Assembly (NCBI GenBank): GCA_905479265.1
Contig: CAJQLX010000001.1
Coordinates: 1 to 64,000, forward strand
Direction of reading: 5' to 3'
DNA: 64,000 bases
From: an uncultured Alphaproteobacteria bacterium
Lineage (GTDB): Bacteria; Pseudomonadota; Alphaproteobacteria; UBA7985
In this document: piece after piece, positions 18,527-27,399 of the stretch
Layout of the letters: each line of letters begins with the position of its first letter
Numbering within the stretch: position 1 is the stretch's first letter
Program-made: the position numbers and the translations under genes
Notes under the pieces: generated by a model
What the model was told of the DNA's origin: nothing
The model's input: the letters and a program-made list of their open reading frames with translations, nothing else
Databases searched by the model: none

Positions 18527-19477
18527 ATGATTCAAGATTTACTCTCTCAACTTCAAAGTACCGGTTTAGGCCTGCTGCAAGTGCTTCAGAACCAGTGGCT
18601 GATTTTGGCCGCGAGCAGTCTTGTTTTTAGCTTTGTCGTGCGTGTCCTGCTTGGCCCGGTGCGCGGACAGGAAATGGCCGGCTTTGCCATTGCCCCGATC
18701 TTCTGTGGAATCATGGTGATTGTCGTTGGGCAAACCCTGTTCATGCAACCTGCGCCCGGCAATACGTGGGCGTTCGTTTGGTCATGGCGGATTGACCAAA
18801 TTATTCTGCTGTTTGCTGCTGTGGGTTGGGCGCTTGGGCTGCTGCTGGACGTCATGCGTCGGCCCTTTGTTTTGGCCCTGTTCTTTGGCCTGCTGATCGG
18901 CCTTGGCCTGTGTATTTCCTTTGTCATCCTGTTGCAGGATCAGTCCGCAACCTTGCCGGAGGCGTTCTCAAAAACCGTCGCATTCGCGCTGGTGAGCCTC
19001 TTCGTGGTGTGGCGGCATGCACAGGCTGAAACCGGATACAGCGTTTTGCGGCTCGGACAATTGGCATTGGCGAGCCTTGGCTTAATGGTCGTTGGCCTCA
19101 TCACAGACTGGTCTGAGATCGAGGCGACCTTGCCCAAGCTGTTCACGCTGGTTCTGGTTCCCGCCTTCGCCGTTGCTTGGGTCATGTGGACCAGCGTGGG
19201 TCGCGGTTCAAACTTGGGCGCGGTTGGTCTGTTTGGTGGTTTAGCACCGTTTTTGTTGCTGGTCGGGCATCAAACCTTTGTCTCGGAAAACCTAAGCCTC
19301 ACCGCTGCGGTACTGGTGATCATCATCCTCGTTGGACCTGATTTTGTCAGTGGGTTCGAGCGACGGCGGAACGTCTCAGACCGCGTCCCGTTCTTCAGCG
19401 GCCTGTTTTATCTCATGCTGCTGTTCGTGCTTTACGTCGCGTTGATCTTTACCGCCGGGCTGGACGCACGCAGCTAA
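18527..19477 (+). CDS. Multi-pass membrane protein of unknown function
   Basis: A 316-residue, very hydrophobic protein with about nine predicted membrane segments spread over its whole length (about 25-45, 52-72, 88-107, 112-135, 145-162, 172-192, 202-222, 232-252, 255-275 and 288-308). No transporter signature or catalytic motif is recognisable. It is divergent from ruvC across a 156-bp gap, and its stop overlaps the gluQ stop by four bases. Ordinary codon use and a clear reading frame make it a real gene. A transporter, flippase or polymer-export component are all possible. Confidence 0.7.
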   Translation: MIQDLLSQLQSTGLGLLQVLQNQWLILAASSLVFSFVVRVLLGPVRGQEMAGFAIAPIFCGIMVIVVGQTLFMQPAPGNTWAFVWSWRIDQIILLFAAVGWALGLLLDVMRRPFVLALFFGLLIGLGLCISFVILLQDQSATLPEAFSKTVAFALVSLFVVWRHAQAETGYSVLRLGQLALASLGLMVVGLITDWSEIEATLPKLFTLVLVPAFAVAWVMWTSVGRGSNLGAVGLFGGLAPFLLLVGHQTFVSENLSLTAAVLVIIILVGPDFVSGFERRRNVSDRVPFFSGLFYLMLLFVLYVALIFTAGLDARS

Positions 19478-20307
19478 GCCAGGCTCCAGTGGGCCGTCGC
19501 CAAAGCCCTGATTTCCGCTGCCGAACGTCCCTGCGCCCGCAGCATCCGCACCCCATCCGCCCCGTCCCGCTTGGCCAGCTTACGGCCATCTGACTCCGTC
19601 AGCAGCGGATGAAAATGGTAGATCGGCACAGGCAATCCCAGCAGGCTTTGCAACACCCGATGAACGGCTGTTGCGTCTCGCATATCCTCGCCCCGGATGA
19701 CGTGCGTGATGTTCTGTTCAGCATCGTCGATGGTCGCGGACAGGTGATAACTGGACCCGATGTCCTTGCGCAGCAGAACCACGTCGCCGGTGGCCTCTGC
19801 TAGCGGACGAAAATCGATGGTGCCGTGCTCCACCGTTTGCACCGCCAGCGGCCCCATGCGCTGCAAAGCCGCTTGCATATCCAGTCGCCAAGCAAGCGGC
19901 TGGTTCATGTCCAAACTTTTGCCTTTGCACGTTCCCCGATATCGCATCCCCTCCGGGCCGAATTCCGGCGTGCCGGCCCACGACGCCTCGATATCCTTTC
20001 GCGTACACAGGCAGGGGTAGAGCAAGCCCATGCGCTTCAATTCTTCTGCCGCACGATCATAGAGCGGTTTTCGTTCCGACTGACGCACGACCTCGCCCGT
20101 CCAAGAAAAGCCCAACCAATCGAGGTCTTCGATGATCGCAGCGTCGAACTCAGGCCGGCAGCGGGTGAAATCGGTGTCTTCGATGCGCAACAGGACGCCT
20201 GCGCCCAGCTGATTCGCCCTATTCCACACCACGTGCGCAGCAAAAACGTGCCCCAGATGGAGCAAGCCATTGGGCGAAGGCGCAAAACGGGTGAGCGTGC
20301 AAGTCAT
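19474..20307 (-). CDS. gluQ: Glutamyl-Q tRNA(Asp) synthetase
   Basis: A truncated GluRS paralogue that attaches glutamate to queuosine at position 34 of tRNA-Asp. It has the class I signatures: FAPSPNGLLHLGHVFAA (HIGH motif as HLGH), RIEDTD, and the KMSKS equivalent KLAKRDGADGVR. It lacks the anticodon-binding domain, as expected at 277 residues. The zinc-site pattern CLCTRKDI with downstream Tyr/Cys (YRGTCKG) is visible. The 3' end overlaps the convergent membrane-protein stop by four bases. The promoter region abuts the 6S RNA promoter on the opposite strand. Confidence 0.95.
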   Translation of the reverse strand: MTCTLTRFAPSPNGLLHLGHVFAAHVVWNRANQLGAGVLLRIEDTDFTRCRPEFDAAIIEDLDWLGFSWTGEVVRQSERKPLYDRAAEELKRMGLLYPCLCTRKDIEASWAGTPEFGPEGMRYRGTCKGKSLDMNQPLAWRLDMQAALQRMGPLAVQTVEHGTIDFRPLAEATGDVVLLRKDIGSSYHLSATIDDAEQNITHVIRGEDMRDATAVHRVLQSLLGLPVPIYHFHPLLTESDGRKLAKRDGADGVRMLRAQGRSAAEIRALATAHWSLA

Positions 20308-20324
20308 GGTGTTCTTTATGCCGG

Positions 20325-20353
20325 TTGACAGTGCGAAGGCAAAGCACCACTCC
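20325..20353 (+). promoter_or_regulatory. Candidate promoter of the 6S RNA
   Basis: A perfect TTGACA at 20325-20330 lies about 30 bases before the inferred 5' end of the 6S-like RNA. The -10 region at 17-nt spacing (CACTCC, 20348-20353) is a poor match. Confidence 0.35.
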
Positions 20354-20357
20354 TGTG

Positions 20358-20516
20358 CACAGAGCTGGGCGATGCGTCAGATCATATTGTCCCCGGGGCC
20401 GATGCACACTGCTAGGGAGCTGCCTCTGTCAGAGCCGAGGTTTTGTTACGCGGCGCCCACCTGACTAATGTCGGGCCGCAGGTGGACTACTCGATCAACG
20501 GTCGTCTGGCTCCCCA
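20358..20516 (+). ncRNA. ssrS: Candidate 6S RNA
   Basis: 6S RNA sequesters sigma-70 RNA polymerase in stationary phase and in alphaproteobacteria usually lies just before the 5-formyl-THF cyclo-ligase gene, as here. The segment 20363-20383 pairs with 20493-20511 to form a closing helix of about 18 bp with one small bulge. This is the expected architecture at the expected size of about 150-160 nt. Inside, CCACCTG and CAGGTGG form a perfect 7-bp hairpin, and the rest can form the large central bubble. I recognised it from structure and position, not from an alignment; exact ends are approximate. Confidence 0.55.
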
Positions 20517-20553
20517 TCACTCATCATTTTCCTGTGCGGGCGGAGGCGTGCGC

Positions 20554-21135
20554 GTGTCCATCACTGACCAAAAAGCCGCCCTGCGCAAAGGGCTGATTGG
20601 CGCCCGTCCTGCTGAGCCGCCAACGGCAGCGCAGTATGACCATATGGCGCAGGCGCTGCGTCAAAAACTGCCCGCCGACGCGTTCCAGATGACGGCTTAT
20701 CTCCCCATCCGGCGCGAACTTGACCCCCTGCCCCTGATCAACCGTCTTTCCGCTTTTCCCGTTGCTTTGCCGCGCACACCCAGCGCGCCCGGACCGCTGG
20801 ACTTCCGTCTTTGGTCTGTGGGCGAGCCGCTGGACGAAGGTCTATTCAAGACGCTGGAACCAACCGAAGCCGCGCCGAAGCTTGCGGCTCAAACCGTGGT
20901 CGTGCTGCTGCCTTTGGTTGGCTTTGACGACCGCCTTTTTCGGCTCGGGTATGGCGGTGGATTTTATGACCGCACCCTCGACTTGTTCCGCCAGCAAGGC
21001 CGCAGCGTCGTCGCCATCGGGCTCGCCTATGACAGCCAGCGGGTCGCCGCGGCGCTGCCCGTCGAACCGACGGACGAAAGGCTGAATGCCGTCATCACGC
21101 CAACAGCGGTTTACGACGGCGATACCAAGGACTAG
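20554..21135 (+). CDS. 5-formyltetrahydrofolate cyclo-ligase
   Basis: Converts 5-formyl-THF to 5,10-methenyl-THF with ATP, recycling folate. The family motifs include the N-terminal LRKGLIGAR and the C-terminal RLGYGGGFYDRTLD, which contains the nucleotide/Mg loop. I choose GTG at 20554 because GGAGG at 20542-20546 is seven bases upstream, giving 193 residues. The open frame extends back to 20443 but those codons lie inside the 6S RNA helix. It is 9 bp upstream of the YmdB-type gene and likely cotranscribed with it. Confidence 0.9.
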   Translation: MSITDQKAALRKGLIGARPAEPPTAAQYDHMAQALRQKLPADAFQMTAYLPIRRELDPLPLINRLSAFPVALPRTPSAPGPLDFRLWSVGEPLDEGLFKTLEPTEAAPKLAAQTVVVLLPLVGFDDRLFRLGYGGGFYDRTLDLFRQQGRSVVAIGLAYDSQRVAAALPVEPTDERLNAVITPTAVYDGDTKD

Positions 21136-21144
21136 ATCATCAGC

Positions 21145-21957
21145 ATGCGCACTTTAATCATTGGTGATGTCGTAGGACGCGCAGGCCGCCACGCGGTCGC
21201 GGAGTACCTACCCGGTTTGATCGACGATCTGACACTCGATTTCGTGATCCTGAACGGCGAAAACGCCACCCACGGCTTCGGGCTATCCCCTGAACATGCA
21301 AACGGATTCTTCGAGGCTGGGGTGGATTGCATCATTTTGGGCAACCACTCGTTTGACCGCAAAGAAATCATCCCAATGCTGGACGAGGACGCGCGGATCA
21401 TCCGCCCCATCAACTACCCCAAAGGCACGCCGGGACGCGGAAAAACGCTGCTAACCGGGCGCAATGGCCACCGTGTGGGTGTCATTCAAACGCTGGGTCG
21501 GCTGTTCATGAATCCTGATGCCGACAATCCCTTTCTTGCCGCTGATACGGCTCTGGAAGCATGGAAAGACGAACCCCGAGATGCAACGTTTGTCGATGTA
21601 CACGCCGAAGCCACGTCTGAGAAAATGGCCTTTGGACATTATCTCGACGGGCGCGTGACGGCGGTGGAGGGAACCCACACTCACGCCCCGACCGCTGATA
21701 CGCAAATCCTGCCCGGCGGGACAGCCTTTCAGACCGATCTGGGCATGACCGGTGACTATGATTCCGTGATTGGCATGCTGAAAGACAGCTCTATCCCCCG
21801 GTTTACCCAAGTGGGATCACGGGGAAAATTTGGTCCAGCAGATGGGGAAGCAACGCTTTGTGGCCTCTTCGTCGAAAGCAACCAGAACGGCCTCGCCACC
21901 CGCGCCGAGCCGGTCCGTGTCGGCGGTCGGCTTCAGGCGTTTATGCCTGCCCCCTAG
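21145..21957 (+). CDS. YmdB-type metallophosphoesterase
   Basis: A 270-residue member of the TIGR00282/YmdB family, which hydrolyses 2',3'-cyclic nucleotides in Bacillus subtilis. Metal-binding motifs are in order: IIGDVVGRAGR (Asp), NGENATHGFG (Asn/Glu), GNHSFDRKEI (His), VDVHAEATSEK (His) and EGTHTHAPTAD (His-x-His). The usual GNHxWD is GNHSFD here, a conservative change. In bacteria it affects RNA turnover and biofilm/motility choices, and its role in alphaproteobacteria is unknown. Its 3' end is 3 bp from the convergent galU stop. Confidence 0.9.
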   Translation: MRTLIIGDVVGRAGRHAVAEYLPGLIDDLTLDFVILNGENATHGFGLSPEHANGFFEAGVDCIILGNHSFDRKEIIPMLDEDARIIRPINYPKGTPGRGKTLLTGRNGHRVGVIQTLGRLFMNPDADNPFLAADTALEAWKDEPRDATFVDVHAEATSEKMAFGHYLDGRVTAVEGTHTHAPTADTQILPGGTAFQTDLGMTGDYDSVIGMLKDSSIPRFTQVGSRGKFGPADGEATLCGLFVESNQNGLATRAEPVRVGGRLQAFMPAP

Positions 21958-21960
21958 TCG

Positions 21961-22851
21961 CTACTGACGCGCCATGATTTCCGTGGCTGACTTCAGCACT
22001 TTGTCGCTGATCTCAGGATGCTGCAGCGCGAAATGCAGGTTTGCGGATACAAACCCTTCTTTAGAGCCACAATCAAAGCGTCGCCCGCTGAACTTTACCC
22101 CGTGGATGGGCAACTTCTGCAGGTTCGCAGCAATTGCGTCCGTCAACTGGATTTCATTTCCGGCACCGCGCACCCCTTTATCGAGATAATCAAAAATCTC
22201 GGTGGAAAGGATATAGCGACCCGTGATGCAGAGGTTTGAGGGCGCGTCTTCAGCCCGTGGCTTCTCCACCATTCCTTTGATCTCAACATGCGCGCCGCGC
22301 ACGTCGCCCGGATCGATGATGCCATAGGACGAAACCCGCTCGCGCGGCACTTCTTCAACGGCCAGCACCATGCCGCCGTATTGCGAGTGAGCATCGACGA
22401 GCTGTTTCAGACAGCCATCACCACCATTGACGGGATCAATGATGATGTCCGGCAACAAAACGGCAAAGGCTTCATCCTTGAGCATGTGTCGTGCACACCA
22501 GATCGCGTGCCCCAGACCCAGCGGATCCTGCTGCCTGACATAGGCAATCTGCCCCGGCTCGGGCATCATCGAGCGCATCATCTCAACATAATGGCTCTTG
22601 CCCCGCTCGGCGAGCGTATGCTCCAGCTCGAAGGAGTGATCAAAGTGATCCTCAATCGCCGTCTTGCCCCGTCCGGTGACAAAAATGAAGTTCTCGATCC
22701 CAGCGGCTCTCGCTTCGTCGATGGCGTATTGCACCAAAGGCTTGTCGACAACGGTCAGCATTTCCTTCGGCATCGCCTTGGTCGCCGGCAAGAACCGCGA
22801 GCCCAATCCACCGACAGGCAGAATTGCTGTTTTGACTGCCCCAGATGTCAT
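21961..22851 (-). CDS. galU: UTP--glucose-1-phosphate uridylyltransferase
   Basis: Makes UDP-glucose for polysaccharide, lipid and envelope synthesis. The nucleotidyltransferase signature GGLGSRFLPATKAMPKEML is at the N-terminus. Further hallmarks are VDKPLVQYAIDEA, QQDPLGLGHAI, VLLPDIII (metal-binding Asp), VEKP and RFDCGSKEGF near the C-terminus. Its 296 residues are the normal bacterial length. It is monocistronic as far as can be seen: divergent lipoprotein gene upstream across 232 bp and convergent neighbour downstream. Confidence 0.96.
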   Translation of the reverse strand: MTSGAVKTAILPVGGLGSRFLPATKAMPKEMLTVVDKPLVQYAIDEARAAGIENFIFVTGRGKTAIEDHFDHSFELEHTLAERGKSHYVEMMRSMMPEPGQIAYVRQQDPLGLGHAIWCARHMLKDEAFAVLLPDIIIDPVNGGDGCLKQLVDAHSQYGGMVLAVEEVPRERVSSYGIIDPGDVRGAHVEIKGMVEKPRAEDAPSNLCITGRYILSTEIFDYLDKGVRGAGNEIQLTDAIAANLQKLPIHGVKFSGRRFDCGSKEGFVSANLHFALQHPEISDKVLKSATEIMARQ

Positions 22852-23083
22852 ATGTCGAGCCCCTTGATAAAAACAGCCTACTGATTAGCCAGATGACCGG
22901 TGCGGCGCAAGTCTAATTTTACACTGTCTACATAAAGTTTCCCTAGATCGTGTTGCTGAACACTCGTAATCCTACCTTCCCACAACATTATTCGACCTCG
23001 GGGTTGCGGCCAAAGTAAAGATACAGCACAACCGGAGGGTAAAACGCCGGCGCCGAAAAGCGCGCCGCATGAGGGGTAGACTT

Positions 23084-23641
23084 TTGAAGCACGTTATCAT
23101 CAGCGCCGTGGCTGTTTGCACCACCATTCTGTTGAGCGCCTGTGGGCCCGCCACCATTGGTGGCGAATTCACTGAGCCTGCCTATGGTTGGCAGCGCAAT
23201 GGCACCTACATTCTCACGCCTGCAGAAATGGAAATGGGCTGCGACAGCCTGCGGGTTGAGCAGGGCAAAGCCGCCAAAGCGATCGCCTACGTGGACTCCG
23301 TGCGCGGTCAAAAGTTTGGCCAAAGCCTGATGATCAGCGGCGTCGCTGCGATGTTTGGCATGGTTCGCCTGCCGAACATGGGCTTTGAGGAGCAGAAAGC
23401 GCAGGAGCAACTGCGACAGGGCGCAAACGCGTTCAACGTCCGGCTCCAGGAAAAGGGCTGTGAGCTTACCGATATTGATGGCCTGATTTCCGAAGCCAAG
23501 CGGGAATTCAGAGAAGAGCGCATGGCCGAAGAACGGGCCGCTGAAGCCGCGGCGCAGGCGCCTGCGTCCACCCAAAGCTTTAACAAGAAAGACGATGATG
23601 TCGCCGATAGCGCTGAGCCGGTAGAGCTTGAACAGGAATAG
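23084..23641 (+). CDS. Putative lipoprotein, hypothetical
   Basis: An exported protein of 185 residues. Using TTG at 23084, which has GAGGGG seven bases upstream, the protein begins with a compact lipoprotein signal (KHVIISAVAVCTTILLSAC), with the lipidated cysteine in LLSAC. ATG at 23069 is an alternative but would add five residues including two arginines and has no ribosome-binding site. The mature part contains a cysteine-bearing region (MEMGCDSLRVEQGK, EKGCELTDIDG), a hydrophobic patch around GQSLMISGVAAMFGM, and a charged C-terminal coiled coil. I do not recognise a family. A terminator follows. Confidence 0.75.
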   Translation: MKHVIISAVAVCTTILLSACGPATIGGEFTEPAYGWQRNGTYILTPAEMEMGCDSLRVEQGKAAKAIAYVDSVRGQKFGQSLMISGVAAMFGMVRLPNMGFEEQKAQEQLRQGANAFNVRLQEKGCELTDIDGLISEAKREFREERMAEERAAEAAAQAPASTQSFNKKDDDVADSAEPVELEQE

Positions 23642-23670
23642 CGCCGCGCAAACCTTCGTCCGTTCGTGGG

Positions 23671-23700
23671 GTCGCGCTGGTCACTGGCGCGGCCTTTTTT
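23671..23700 (+). terminator. Rho-independent terminator
   Basis: GTCGCGC (23671-23677) pairs with GCGCGGC (23687-23693) around a 9-nt loop and is followed by CTTTTTT. It closes the lipoprotein gene 30 bases after its stop codon. Confidence 0.85.
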
Positions 23701-23806
23701 AATGCGCGCTTGACGCACCTATACCACGGCATCGATTGCCCTATGCGTTGCCAAGGTTTAAGAAAACGACCCATACCAAAGACATTGTTACAAAGAGTTC
23801 TGAACC

Positions 23807-24559
23807 ATGGCAGGCCACAGTAAATTCAAGAACATCATGCACCGCAAAGGCGCGCAAGACGCGAAGCGGGCGAAGATTTTCACCAAGGTGGGACGTGAAA
23901 TCACCGTGGCGGTGAAATCCAGTGGTGAACCAGACCCAGAGAAAAACCCGCGTCTGCGCGGTGCAATTTCCGCAGCACGGGCCGTCAACATGCCCAACGA
24001 TCGCATCAAAAAGGCCATTCAATCGGCCTTGGGTGGCGGCGACGGCGCGGATTACATCGAAATGCGCTATGAAGGCTATGGCCCCGCTGGTGTCGCGGTC
24101 ATCGTGGAAGCCCTGACGGATAACCGCAACCGAACCGCTGCTGACGTTCGTTCTTACTTCAACAAATTTGGCGGAAACCTCGGCGAAACCGGCTCGGTAT
24201 CCTACAACTTCACGCGCGGGGGCTTGATCTCCTACGCGGTTGAGGCCGGCGATGCTGATACGGTGATGGAAGCCGCACTCGAAGCCGGCGCAGATGACGT
24301 TGAAAGCTCAGAGGACGGGCACGAAATCCTGACCACGACCGAGGATTTCCTCGCCGTGAGCGAAGCGTTAGAAGCCGCGCTTGGGACACCGCAAGAAGCC
24401 AAAATCGGCTGGAAGCCCAACCTCACGGTTGATCTGGCCGAAGACAAAGCCTCAACGATGCTGAAGCTCATCGACACGCTGGAAGACCACGACGACGTGC
24501 AGGCTGTTTTCTACAACGCCGAAATTTCCGACGAAGTGATGGAAAAGCTCGCGGGCTAA
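23807..24559 (+). CDS. yebC: YebC/TACO1-family translation or transcription factor
   Basis: A 250-residue YebC protein. The N-terminus [27 protein letters not shown] matches the family signature, then [17 protein letters not shown] and the acidic C-terminal domain. Bacterial homologues were first described as transcription regulators (PmpR), and members of the family help ribosomes through proline-rich stretches. In many proteobacteria it neighbours ruvC; here it lies about 5 kb away beside dapB. Confidence 0.95.
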   Translation: MAGHSKFKNIMHRKGAQDAKRAKIFTKVGREITVAVKSSGEPDPEKNPRLRGAISAARAVNMPNDRIKKAIQSALGGGDGADYIEMRYEGYGPAGVAVIVEALTDNRNRTAADVRSYFNKFGGNLGETGSVSYNFTRGGLISYAVEAGDADTVMEAALEAGADDVESSEDGHEILTTTEDFLAVSEALEAALGTPQEAKIGWKPNLTVDLAEDKASTMLKLIDTLEDHDDVQAVFYNAEISDEVMEKLAG

Positions 24560-24590
24560 ACCTGCTTGCTGTGTTCCTTGAAAGGCTGAC

Positions 24591-25400
24591 ATGACCTTGA
24601 ACATCGCCATAGCCGGCGCCGGTGGGCGTATGGGGCGGATGCTGATGAGTGCTGTTGCAGACAGCGACCTGTGCACGCTTTCCGGTGCGCTGGAATACGA
24701 CGGCTCGCCTTTGGTCGGCCAGGACGCTGGTTTCCTCGTTGGTAACAAGACTACCGGTGTGCTCGTTTCAGCCGAACGCGCAGACGCGTTTTCCGGTGCT
24801 GACGTCATCATCGACTTCACCCTGCCCGCCGCCACGCTGGACAACATGCAGGCTGCGCGCGACATGGGCGCGGCAGTGGTCTTGGGCACGACGGGACATA
24901 GCCAAGCGCAGGAAGACGTCATCCTCGGCTTTGCTGAAGCGGTCCCGATGATCTGGGCGGCAAACTACTCTCTGGGCGTTAATTTGCTGCTCAATCTCGT
25001 GGAGCGGGCTTCGGCGGCACTGCCCATGAACTTCGACATCGATATTCTGGAAATGCATCACCGCGAAAAGGTAGATGCGCCCTCAGGAACAGCGCTTGTC
25101 ATGGGCAAGGCCGCTGCAAAAGGGCGTGGGCAGGACTTTGATGGCGTGAAGAACCTGAGCCGTGAAGGGCAAACCGGAAAGCGCCCCAGCGGTGAAATCG
25201 GTTTTGCAACCTTGCGCGGCGGGACGGTTCCCGGTGAGCACGTGGTGGTTTTTGCCGGTGACGATGAACGCATCGAGATTGGCCATCGGGCGGGAGATCG
25301 ACACATCTTTGCGCGCGGCGCGGTTCAAGCTGCGACGTGGTTGGCGGGCAAGCAGCCAGCACTTTACACGATGAACGACGTTCTGGGTCTAAACGACTAG
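24591..25400 (+). CDS. dapB: 4-hydroxy-tetrahydrodipicolinate reductase
   Basis: NAD(P)H-dependent step of lysine and diaminopimelate synthesis. The Rossmann motif IAIAGAGGRMGRML is at the N-terminus. The substrate/catalytic signature is ILEMHHREKVDAPSGTAL with the active-site His and Lys, and the nucleotide-binding GTTGHS is intact. It has 269 residues. It follows yebC by 31 bp and ends in a four-base stop overlap with the convergent DUF2244 gene. Confidence 0.97.
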   Translation: MTLNIAIAGAGGRMGRMLMSAVADSDLCTLSGALEYDGSPLVGQDAGFLVGNKTTGVLVSAERADAFSGADVIIDFTLPAATLDNMQAARDMGAAVVLGTTGHSQAQEDVILGFAEAVPMIWAANYSLGVNLLLNLVERASAALPMNFDIDILEMHHREKVDAPSGTALVMGKAAAKGRGQDFDGVKNLSREGQTGKRPSGEIGFATLRGGTVPGEHVVVFAGDDERIEIGHRAGDRHIFARGAVQAATWLAGKQPALYTMNDVLGLND

Positions 25401-25870
25401 CTGCGCGCGCGTCTGGCCTCGGTCAGGGCTCGCAGCAGTCGGTTGGCGACGTCACGCCGTTGATCGGGGTTAAGATCGCCACCAAAGGGTATGCGGCGAT
25501 TACCGGCCCTCAGCACCACAGGATCATCCCACGTCGTCGGCGTGTTGATCGAAACGGCACATTCTTCGGTCGGAAAGCTTTGCCGCTGCAAGTGGCCTTT
25601 GGGGTCGCGAAGATGCAGGCTGAGGGTTGAGGGCGTGAGAATGACTTCTTCTTGCCGCTTCCCCCGAGCAATCATCACGCGATAGCCCAAATACAGCGCG
25701 CCGATCTCGATCCCGAGAAAGCCGATGACGGGCCATGCGCCTTTGACGAACATCACCAAGCCAAAGCTGCTGAAGAACACACCTAAAGCAACAAAAACAA
25801 TCGCCCAGCCTCGTTGGGACAGCGCTTGATGCTGTTGCAGGATTTCGCGGAAAAGAATGGGTTCGCTCAT
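25397..25870 (-). CDS. DUF2244-family membrane protein
   Basis: A 157-residue protein with two adjacent membrane helices (about 22-42 and 45-65, separated by a short loop) and a soluble C-terminal domain. The order of features, including the FREILQQHQALSQRGW N-terminus and the downstream PTEECAVSIN region, fits DUF2244, a family common in alphaproteobacteria and of unknown function. The stop overlaps that of dapB by four bases. It is probably a single-gene unit; the gene beyond is 85 bp away on the same strand. Confidence 0.7.
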   Translation of the reverse strand: MSEPILFREILQQHQALSQRGWAIVFVALGVFFSSFGLVMFVKGAWPVIGFLGIEIGALYLGYRVMIARGKRQEEVILTPSTLSLHLRDPKGHLQRQSFPTEECAVSINTPTTWDDPVVLRAGNRRIPFGGDLNPDQRRDVANRLLRALTEARRARS

Positions 25871-25955
25871 AGCACCAACGTAGTGACGCCTCCGGGCGGG
25901 TCAATTGCCGGCGCGGCGACAAATCTGCGGCAAATTAGCTCGAATGCCGTTTGGC

Positions 25956-26201
25956 TTAGAAAAGCGGCTCGGCGGCGTCTTCACCGGGGGTCCGGCAGGC
26001 AACTTTCGCATCGGTCAGCGTCGCATGCGCGGCCTCTGCGTCGTCGTCATTGACGATCAAGCGTCGGCCTTGGACACCAGCGAGACCAGAAAAGGCCTGA
26101 CTCGCGTCGTCCAGCACGGCGTTCCAGATGCCCGCTTCATTCAAGCAGTGCTGGGCAAAACTGATTTCAACCGGGTTGTCAGATTGCAGGGCGACCCACA
26201 T
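25956..26201 (-). CDS. DUF2007 putative signal-transducing protein
   Basis: A compact 81-residue protein matching the DUF2007 pattern: an N-terminal strand with SDNPVEISFAQHCLNEAGI, then VLDDASQAFSGLAGVQGRRLIV and DDDAEAAHATL. Structural relatives are small ferredoxin-like PII-type domains, and the function is unknown. In alphaproteobacteria this gene commonly stands divergent to the polyprenyl diphosphate synthase gene, and that is the arrangement here (127 bp apart). Confidence 0.8.
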   Translation of the reverse strand: MWVALQSDNPVEISFAQHCLNEAGIWNAVLDDASQAFSGLAGVQGRRLIVNDDDAEAAHATLTDAKVACRTPGEDAAEPLF

Positions 26202-26328
26202 GGCATTGATCCTTCGTTCCGCTCAACGGTCCTGTGACCAGCCGGCGCTTTTCCTTTGTCCCTGCTTATTCTACACAGGCCGGTAGGGTGACAACCTTTT
26301 GTCGCCAACGTGGATTTTGGAGAGGCAT

Positions 26329-27399
26329 GTGTCGGCACAGGCATCACGGGTACAGGACATTGACGATTTGGACGTCACCAAGAGCGTTAAGAGCCGTGAC
26401 GTTACCCAAGCCGTCAACCGCTTAACGGCACTGGTCGCCGATGATATGGAGCGCGTGAACGCGACGATCATCGAAAACATGCAGTCGGATGTCGCGCTGA
26501 TACCGCAACTGGCGGGGTATCTGATCGCATCAGGCGGAAAGCGCCTACGTCCCCTGCTGACCCTCGCTTCGGCGCGATTGTGCGGTTTGCACGACGGGGA
26601 CGAGGCTGTGCGCCTCGCCGCATCAGTCGAGTTCATCCATACCGCCACGCTGCTGCACGATGACGTGGTCGATGACAGCTCTTTGCGGCGTGGGGCCGCT
26701 TCCGCGAATGCGGTTTGGGGCAACAAGGCCTCCGTTTTGGTTGGCGACTTCCTCTATTCCCGCGCCTTTCAGTTGATGGTTGCGGACAAGAACCTCGCCA
26801 CCCTGAAAACGCTGGCGGATGCCTCGGCTGTCATTGCTTCGGGCGAAGTGGCGCAGTTGACGACAGCCAACGACCTGAACACCAACCACCAAGACTATCT
26901 GGACGTCATCGAAGCCAAAACCGCCGCCCTGTTCGCAGCGGCCTGTCAAGTTGGCGGTGAAGCTGCTCAGGCGCCGTTGCCGCAGGTGGAGGCGGTGAGA
27001 GACTACGGCCACAACCTCGGCATGGCCTTCCAGTTGATTGATGACGCTTTGGATTACAGCGCGGATCAGGAAAAGTTGGGCAAAGCCGTCGGTGATGACT
27101 TCGCCGAGGGTAAAGTGACGCTGCCTGTCCTTCTGGCCTTTGAGGCTGGAAACGAGGACGAGCAGACTTTCTGGCGTCGTACGATCGAAGAATTGGATCA
27201 ACACGATGGCGACCTTGATCGCGCCAAAGACCTCATTGCCAAATATGACGCTTTAGCCGGAACCGTCGAAGCGGCCGAGCGCTATGGCAAAAGGGCTTTC
27301 GACGCCCTCGCCCGCTTGGAGACAACGTCAGGGGTCGCACAGGACATCCGAGAAGCGCTGGAAGACGTCATCGAGTTTTGCATCGTCCGAGGCCACTAG
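26329..27399 (+). CDS. Polyprenyl (decaprenyl) diphosphate synthase
   Basis: Makes the long isoprenoid side chain of ubiquinone by adding isopentenyl units to an allylic diphosphate. First aspartate-rich motif: LLHDDVVDDSSLRRG. Second: FQLIDDALDYS. The GGKRLRPLL motif binds the pyrophosphate. Chain length cannot be proven from sequence, but alphaproteobacteria usually carry a decaprenyl (Q10) enzyme, so DdsA/IspB is the likely identity. I choose GTG at 26329 because GGAG lies six bases upstream, giving 356 residues. Its stop codon TAG lies inside the loop of the first of three tandem hairpins. Confidence 0.93.
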   Translation: MSAQASRVQDIDDLDVTKSVKSRDVTQAVNRLTALVADDMERVNATIIENMQSDVALIPQLAGYLIASGGKRLRPLLTLASARLCGLHDGDEAVRLAASVEFIHTATLLHDDVVDDSSLRRGAASANAVWGNKASVLVGDFLYSRAFQLMVADKNLATLKTLADASAVIASGEVAQLTTANDLNTNHQDYLDVIEAKTAALFAAACQVGGEAAQAPLPQVEAVRDYGHNLGMAFQLIDDALDYSADQEKLGKAVGDDFAEGKVTLPVLLAFEAGNEDEQTFWRRTIEELDQHDGDLDRAKDLIAKYDALAGTVEAAERYGKRAFDALARLETTSGVAQDIREALEDVIEFCIVRGH

